Source: Irineochytrium annulatum (Eukaryota; Chytridiomycota; Chytridiomycetes; Chytridiales; Chytridiaceae). Taken from it: 21,268 nt of DNA. The position numbers were made by a program, and so were the translations under genes. This document shows positions 16,716-21,268 of this stretch, piece by piece; positions within the stretch are counted from its first letter, which is position 1; every line of letters starts with the position of its first letter. The notes under the pieces were generated by a model, which did no database searches, had not been told where the DNA came from, and saw nothing but the letters and a program-made list of their open reading frames with translations. Location of the stretch: positions 1 through 21,268 of the forward strand of contig JADGJL010000433.1 in NCBI GenBank assembly GCA_027600665.1, given 5' to 3'.

Positions 16716-19700
16716 CGCCGCCCTCCTCGAACACGTCGAGCTCGGGCGACACCCCCTCTCCTGGCCCAACGATGATCCATCCCGCGGGCGGCCCCTCGGA
16801 CGGCTCACACGGCGTCATGTCGATGCTGGCCTCGGGTCATCCGATGCAGCTGTGGATGCCCATGGCCGCAGACTACCCGCATGCGCAACCATCCACACCG
16901 ACCGCCTACAGTGCCCAGCAATACCCTGGAGCCGCCACTGCGGCCAGTAGGAAACCCTCCAACAATATCCACGGCGCGGCGTCGATCGCCCAGCACCACA
17001 TCCCGTCGACCGACGACCGCAAGCCCATCTTCAAGCTGATCTTCGACAACACGCTCACGAGCCACGCGAACGCCATGGCCTCGTCGATACCGCTCTCGTC
17101 GTCCCCGATTTCACCGCAGACGCCCATGCCGTCAACCTCGGTCTCTTCGACATCGTCCTCGACCGGCGTGGCCGTCGTCGGCCTCGGGATCGGCGGCGTC
17201 GATTCCGGCGCCGGCGGGCAAGGGAATCCCCTCCAGTCACCGCCGAACTCGTATAGCCGCCAGTCGTCGCAAGCGCCCTCGGCCTTCTCCTCCGCGACAC
17301 GGGAGCAGTCGCCCAGCGTTGCGCCGCAAGGAACGTCGACGTCATCCGATATGGCGATCGCGTCGATCCTGCCGAGCCTAATCTCTTCGGCAGCCAAGAG
17401 CCCGGCGGACTCGCAGGACATTTGGAGGCTGTGCACGAAGGCGAGGGACGCGCTGCCGAATGGGGCGAGGCTGGAGAATCTGAGCTGGAGGTTGATGCAT
17501 ATGAGCTTGAAGAACAAGGAAAGGAAGGAGGAGAAGGAGAGGAAGGAGAAAAGTGTTGGGATGGAAGGGGTTGTGGAGAACGAAGGCAGAAATTTCGAGT
17601 CCAGGAAGGGGACAGGCTTTAAGGGGGCATTCGGGAATACCGCTGCTTCCAAGAGGCAGACCATTGATGTCGATATAAAGACGGAAGACTTCGGTAAGCT
17701 CTGTCGTACCCGCTTTATCACTCATATTGCTTCCTGTCGTTCTTATTTATGTTTGCCATTTGCCACAGATTCCGTCGCTGACCCCAACGACTTTTCTGCA
17801 TTCACTCCTACAACTGACGCCGACCTCGCATCATCTTTTGGAATCTTTGCTCAGCTCAACTCTCCCGCTCCCGACCAGCATTTCGGGACCCCGCCGTCGT
17901 CTCAGCATCAGGCCTCACACCAGCATCAGCTGCAGATGCGCATGCCCGGATTGGAGGCCGGTGCTAACGCGGGCATGCTAGATAGTGGACCGATGACGGC
18001 TTCGGGAGGAAACGCGTCGAATGATGAGATGGCGTTTGAGTATACGAACGAGGTTGGTTTGAGCATTTCCTAGTAAACAAGAATGGGGAACTAAAGGATG
18101 CCATAGGAACAAGCCGCGGCAGACTTTGCCATCCGCGGATACTCCATGTCCATGCCCGTGACGAACGTTTTCGGGGGCTTGACTATGGAGGACGCTTTGG
18201 GCTCGTTCCGGTTCGATGACCATGCGCTCGGGCTTGGTTCAATCTCGGTCGACCCGTCGGCGTCGATCGTCGGCGGCGGCAATGACGGTCTTGCGGGTTT
18301 GGACGTGACAGCAACGACGACCGCGGCGGACTTAGCACTTCAGAACGTCAGCGCCATGGCGCTTGATACAGATGAGTGGATGAAGCAATTCATCATGGAC
18401 GAGTCGCTTGGCGCGATGCCCTTTTCGGCCACCGGTCTGGACGCTACGGCGGCCGTTCGCTTCGCGCCCGACAATCCGTCCCACCCTCAACCTAGCCAGC
18501 TCATGAACGTCACTGCTTCCTCCGCCCCGTCCATGCCGCGGCCGTTGCATCAGCGCATGGTGACCACGACGACGCCGCCGCCGTCTCAACTCCACAACAT
18601 GGCCGTGCGGAACCCGCAGCAGGCAAGTTTCGCGGCACATGCCGTCAGCTGTTACTAATATCGCGATTCAGTACCTTCACCAGCCTCCCGCCGCTGCGCA
18701 TAATAATCACCACCAATCCCAGCCGCAGCTACGGCGTCAGCCGTCGAATCCGGCACCACCGTTACAGACGGCACCAGAGGCCGATATCGACCCGTTCAGG
18801 AAACAGCCCGTCCCCGTCAACAAGGCTCCTGCCGCGTCGGGCCTGTCGTCGTTCCGCGCCGTGTCCTTCCCGCACCATCTCGGGTCCATCAACGACCCGC
18901 GCACGTCGGTCAGCAGGGACAACCGCACCCTGAGCGGGCCTGGTTACAACTCAGAGCCCGTCGCGTCGGCATCTTCATCGACCTCGGCCGGCATGAAGGC
19001 CCGCGGTGCGTCCTTGTTGAAGATGGACACTTCCACGTCCGCTCCCATGCCGCTTGCTTCGATTGCGCCACAACCCGCTCCGCCTACAACGGCCGCGGCC
19101 ACTGCACCGGCGCATCCGACGCAGCCCTCCGCCACACGGTTTGCGTTTAAGCTGCCCGCGAGCTTGTCAGGTCCTGCGACTACGACTGCTGCACCGTCAC
19201 CTGCATCCACCACCGCAGACAAGACGCCGTCCCCTCCCGTTACGATCCGCCGCCTTCCGTCCACCTCCCTCGCATCATCATCCTCTTCAACGGTTTCCGC
19301 CGCGCCAACTCTTCCACCCGCTTCCTCAGCGCCCGCTAGCCCCGCGGGCCTACCCGCGTTCCAGTACTACGAACCACCGCCGATGGCGGACCCTCCAGTG
19401 ATCCGATGTAAGAACTGCGACACGACCACGACGCCGCTGTGGCGTCGCAATGCGGCGGGTGACCCGCTTTGTAACGCATGTGGGCTGTTCCTGAAGCTCC
19501 ATGGTGTCATGAGGCCAATGACGATGAAGACGAACGTTATCAAGAAGAGGAACAGGAGCAGTAAAAAGAACCCGAATGGTCGGCCGGATGGCTCGGAGTC
19601 GGCGAGGCCGAAGGGCATGCTGGCCACCAGCGCGCCGGCTGCGTCGACGAGGAGCGCAATGAAGTCGCAGAAGAAGGAGGATGATGGTGATGGCGCGCCA

Positions 19701-20750
19701 GCGTTGACGGGGGATATTGTCGGCCATAAGGTCCCGATCCCAAGCCAGCCGGGAAAGGGTGGCGGTCTCCTGTCCTCCAAGCTCGCCGCTGCCAGTTCGA
19801 CATCGTCCACTCCGTCTCCGACATCATCCGCGTCACCTCAAGCACAGCCCGCAACTCTAATTCGCCCCGCCGCCCCTAAACAGGCGCAGCCGCTCCAGCC
19901 TTACCCGACCGACCGCGCTCGCGCCCTTCAATCGCCGACGGCGTCCACCCCATCATCGACCCCGTCACCGACGTCCTCCCACCCCGGGACGCCGCTTGCG
20001 ATCGCCCACCAACCACCAACGACGACCTCCACCTCTCTCTCGACCTCTGCGACCGCTGCCTCCGCCGGGAACTTCCGCGACTTCACGTCGACAAACTACA
20101 CCCCACGCTCCGCACCGCAGTTTAACGCCGGTTTCCTGGACGACCCGCGTGACATGCCCTTCCCCACCGGCGCGCACTCGCACGCGCACGCTCCGCCGCC
20201 CCTGTCGATGCCGCACCAGGGCATGTACATGCACACCCAGCATGGGCACTACAACACTAACGCCGTCGTGTCGCCGCCGTCGTCGGCGTCGTCCAACACT
20301 GGCGCGGCGCAGGCTCAAGCTTTTAGGGGCATCGCGCCTAGGTCTTCATCCGGGACTATGTTCGAGCACAATAGCGGGATGCAGGGGCAGCAGCAGCAAC
20401 AGCAGCCGATGCAGGGACAGTGGTTCACGGGCGTGTCGCAGAGCCTGCCAGGCGTCGCGATCCCGAGGCCCTCGATGCAGCAGCAGCAACAGATGCCCGT
20501 GGGTTCGTTCAGCGGAACGGGTTCCTACGACCGGACGGGGTTGACCTCGAACAAGCGGGCGAGGATGGAAGGGGACGATGGGGAGAGCAGGGATGTGCCG
20601 ACGGCGGAGATGATGGAGCAGCTTGTTCGGCAGTTTTTGGAGGCGCAGGGGCGGAAGGGTGGCGTGCCAAGGAGCGAGGAGGAGAGGAGGGGGACCGTTG
20701 AGCAAATTCGGAGGTTGTTGGGGTTGAAGGACGATGGTGGCGAGTCTTAG
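16700..20750 (+). CDS. areA: GATA-type zinc-finger transcription factor with DUF1752 (AreA/NIT2-like nitrogen regulator)
   Basis: Four exons: 16700-17693, 17769-18052, 18107-18622, 18672-20750; introns of 75, 54 and 49 nt; 1290 aa. The family binds HGATAR sites and activates genes for use of secondary nitrogen sources. DUF1752, the motif shared by AreA/NIT2/Gat1 regulators, is at residues 240-271 ([20 protein letters not shown] then [11 protein letters not shown]). The finger has Cys844, 847, 865 and 868 (C-X2-C-X17-C-X2-C) with TTPLWRR and [13 protein letters not shown], followed by the basic VIKKRNR tail. Most of the rest is disordered Ser/Pro/Thr/Gln, with Gln runs near the end and a helical C-terminus ([24 protein letters not shown]). 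Intron 2 has an atypical GTTGGT donor; intron 3 is GC-AG. An in-frame TAG directly precedes the ATG at 16700; the ATG at codon 5 has the better context (GGCCATGAC). Family is certain; strict orthology to AreA is inferred. Confidence 0.94.
17694..17768 (+). other. Intron 1 of the GATA gene: length divisible by 3 and stop-free
   Basis: 75 nt, donor GTAAGC, acceptor TGCCACAG, entered in phase 1. Read through in frame it has no stop and would add 25 residues (starting GKLCRTRF) between EDF and DSVADPN. The T-rich, Cys/Ser/Tyr-containing translation differs from the flanking protein, which supports an intron reading. Confidence 0.75.
18623..18671 (+). other. GC-AG intron 3 of the GATA gene
   Basis: 49 nt with donor CAG|GCAAGT, branch point TTACTAAT and acceptor GATTCAG. 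Splicing joins RNPQQ to YLHQPP in phase 0 and links the two large open frames; without it translation stops at the TAA at 18656-18658, before the zinc finger. The donor matches the rest of the consensus tightly, as is usual for GC donors. Confidence 0.85.
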
Positions 20751-21268
20751 TCTGTACCTTCATGTTGGTGTGTGTATCTTTGATTTTTTCTACCAATCCG
20801 GTTTGATTTTGGAGCTTCAGGATTGGGCTCCGTGTAAATGCGTATATGCTTCTGATGATATTGTAGGGGTTTACCGTTGTCTTAGTGTCGGATTATTTTC
20901 CCTGTTTCTTTTTTCTATACGGAATGTTTCTATCGTCTGATAAGAACCCCCTTATTTGCTTTTATTCTTCCCCCGCTCTCATTTATTTGCCGTAATGTGT
21001 ACGTTGGGTTGTTTCAACAGCTAGCTTTGTCCGTTTTGGCTGCAAATCCTTTTTCGCCCTGACATGAGGACGTACTTTTACCCACAACCTGGATAACCCC
21101 CGTTGTTTTTGTTTTTTTTGCATGAACCACTGCTGTATTTGTTTTTCCCCCCCTGTGTGATTTTAACCTTTTCCTGAAATTTTTTTTTTTCGGTACTATG
21201 GTGAGGCCTTCTGCGTTCCTCTATACGACAAGGGTTCGGGATTCTTCCATCAATTGATGCAGCAGATC
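20751..21268. other. 3' flank of the GATA gene
   Basis: About 520 bp of T-rich sequence after the GATA stop codon, with long T runs near 21110-21120 and 21181-21190. This fits a 3' UTR and downstream flank. A 68-codon plus-strand frame to 20940 has no motif and is not called. No RNA gene or other gene is visible. Confidence 0.5.

Noticed and set aside
826..20750. PRO1, ILV5, KCS1 and the AreA-like factor as a coordinated amino-acid/nitrogen gene cluster
   Set aside because: Orientations are mixed, spacers are large, unrelated genes lie between them, and no shared promoter motif was seen. These are housekeeping genes and proximity alone is weak evidence.

Overview
The window reads as nuclear DNA of a fungus, most likely an early-diverging zoosporic (chytrid-type) lineage, although nothing here fixes the taxon. 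The evidence is a set of recognisable fungal orthologues with short GT-AG introns (49 to 97 nt in most cases), a TACTAAC-like branch point in several of them, GC-rich exons and more AT-rich spacers. There are no operons, Shine-Dalgarno sites or bacterial genes. The splice models below come from reading donors, acceptors and reading phase by hand. Each of the four multi-exon models gives one unbroken reading frame through its family motifs.

Layout, left to right. (1) 1-467 (+): last two exons of an unrecognised gene. (2) 826-2430 (-): glutamate 5-kinase with a PUA domain (PRO1), 4 exons, 444 aa. (3) 2606-3152 (+): a decayed coiled-coil gene whose one intron is still well formed. (4) 3823-5316 (-): mitochondrial ketol-acid reductoisomerase (ILV5), 4 exons, 411 aa. 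(5) 6166-7095 (+): an intronless 309-aa Ser/Pro-rich protein with a single C-terminal membrane segment, so a candidate tail-anchored protein of unknown function. (6) 7889-11329 (-): inositol hexakisphosphate kinase of the Kcs1/IP6K family, 3 exons, 1024 aa. (7) 11330-13426: about 2.1 kb without an intact gene, holding relic-like pieces: a zinc-cluster-like fragment, an unrecognised minus-strand ORF and a second coiled-coil fragment. (8) 13427-15625 (+): an intronless 732-aa protein with an F-box-like start and degenerate ankyrin-like repeats. (9) 16195-16309: a 107-bp imperfect inverted-repeat element flanked by CGTT direct repeats, resembling a MITE. (10) 16700-20750 (+): a 1290-aa GATA factor of the AreA/NIT2 type, 4 exons, carrying DUF1752, one C-X2-C-X17-C-X2-C finger and a GC-AG intron. 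(11) 20751-21268: T-rich downstream sequence.

Functionally, PRO1 makes the first committed intermediate of proline synthesis, ILV5 serves the shared valine/isoleucine pathway in mitochondria, the Kcs1-type kinase makes inositol pyrophosphates, and the GATA factor is of the class that controls nitrogen use. These themes are related, but the genes have separate promoters and mixed orientations, so I read this as an ordinary chromosomal neighbourhood and not a cluster. I found no complete undescribed multi-gene system. The items most worth a second look are the tail-anchored protein, the inverted-repeat element upstream of the GATA gene, the unusual introns and possible overlapping upstream ORF of that gene, and the gene relics.
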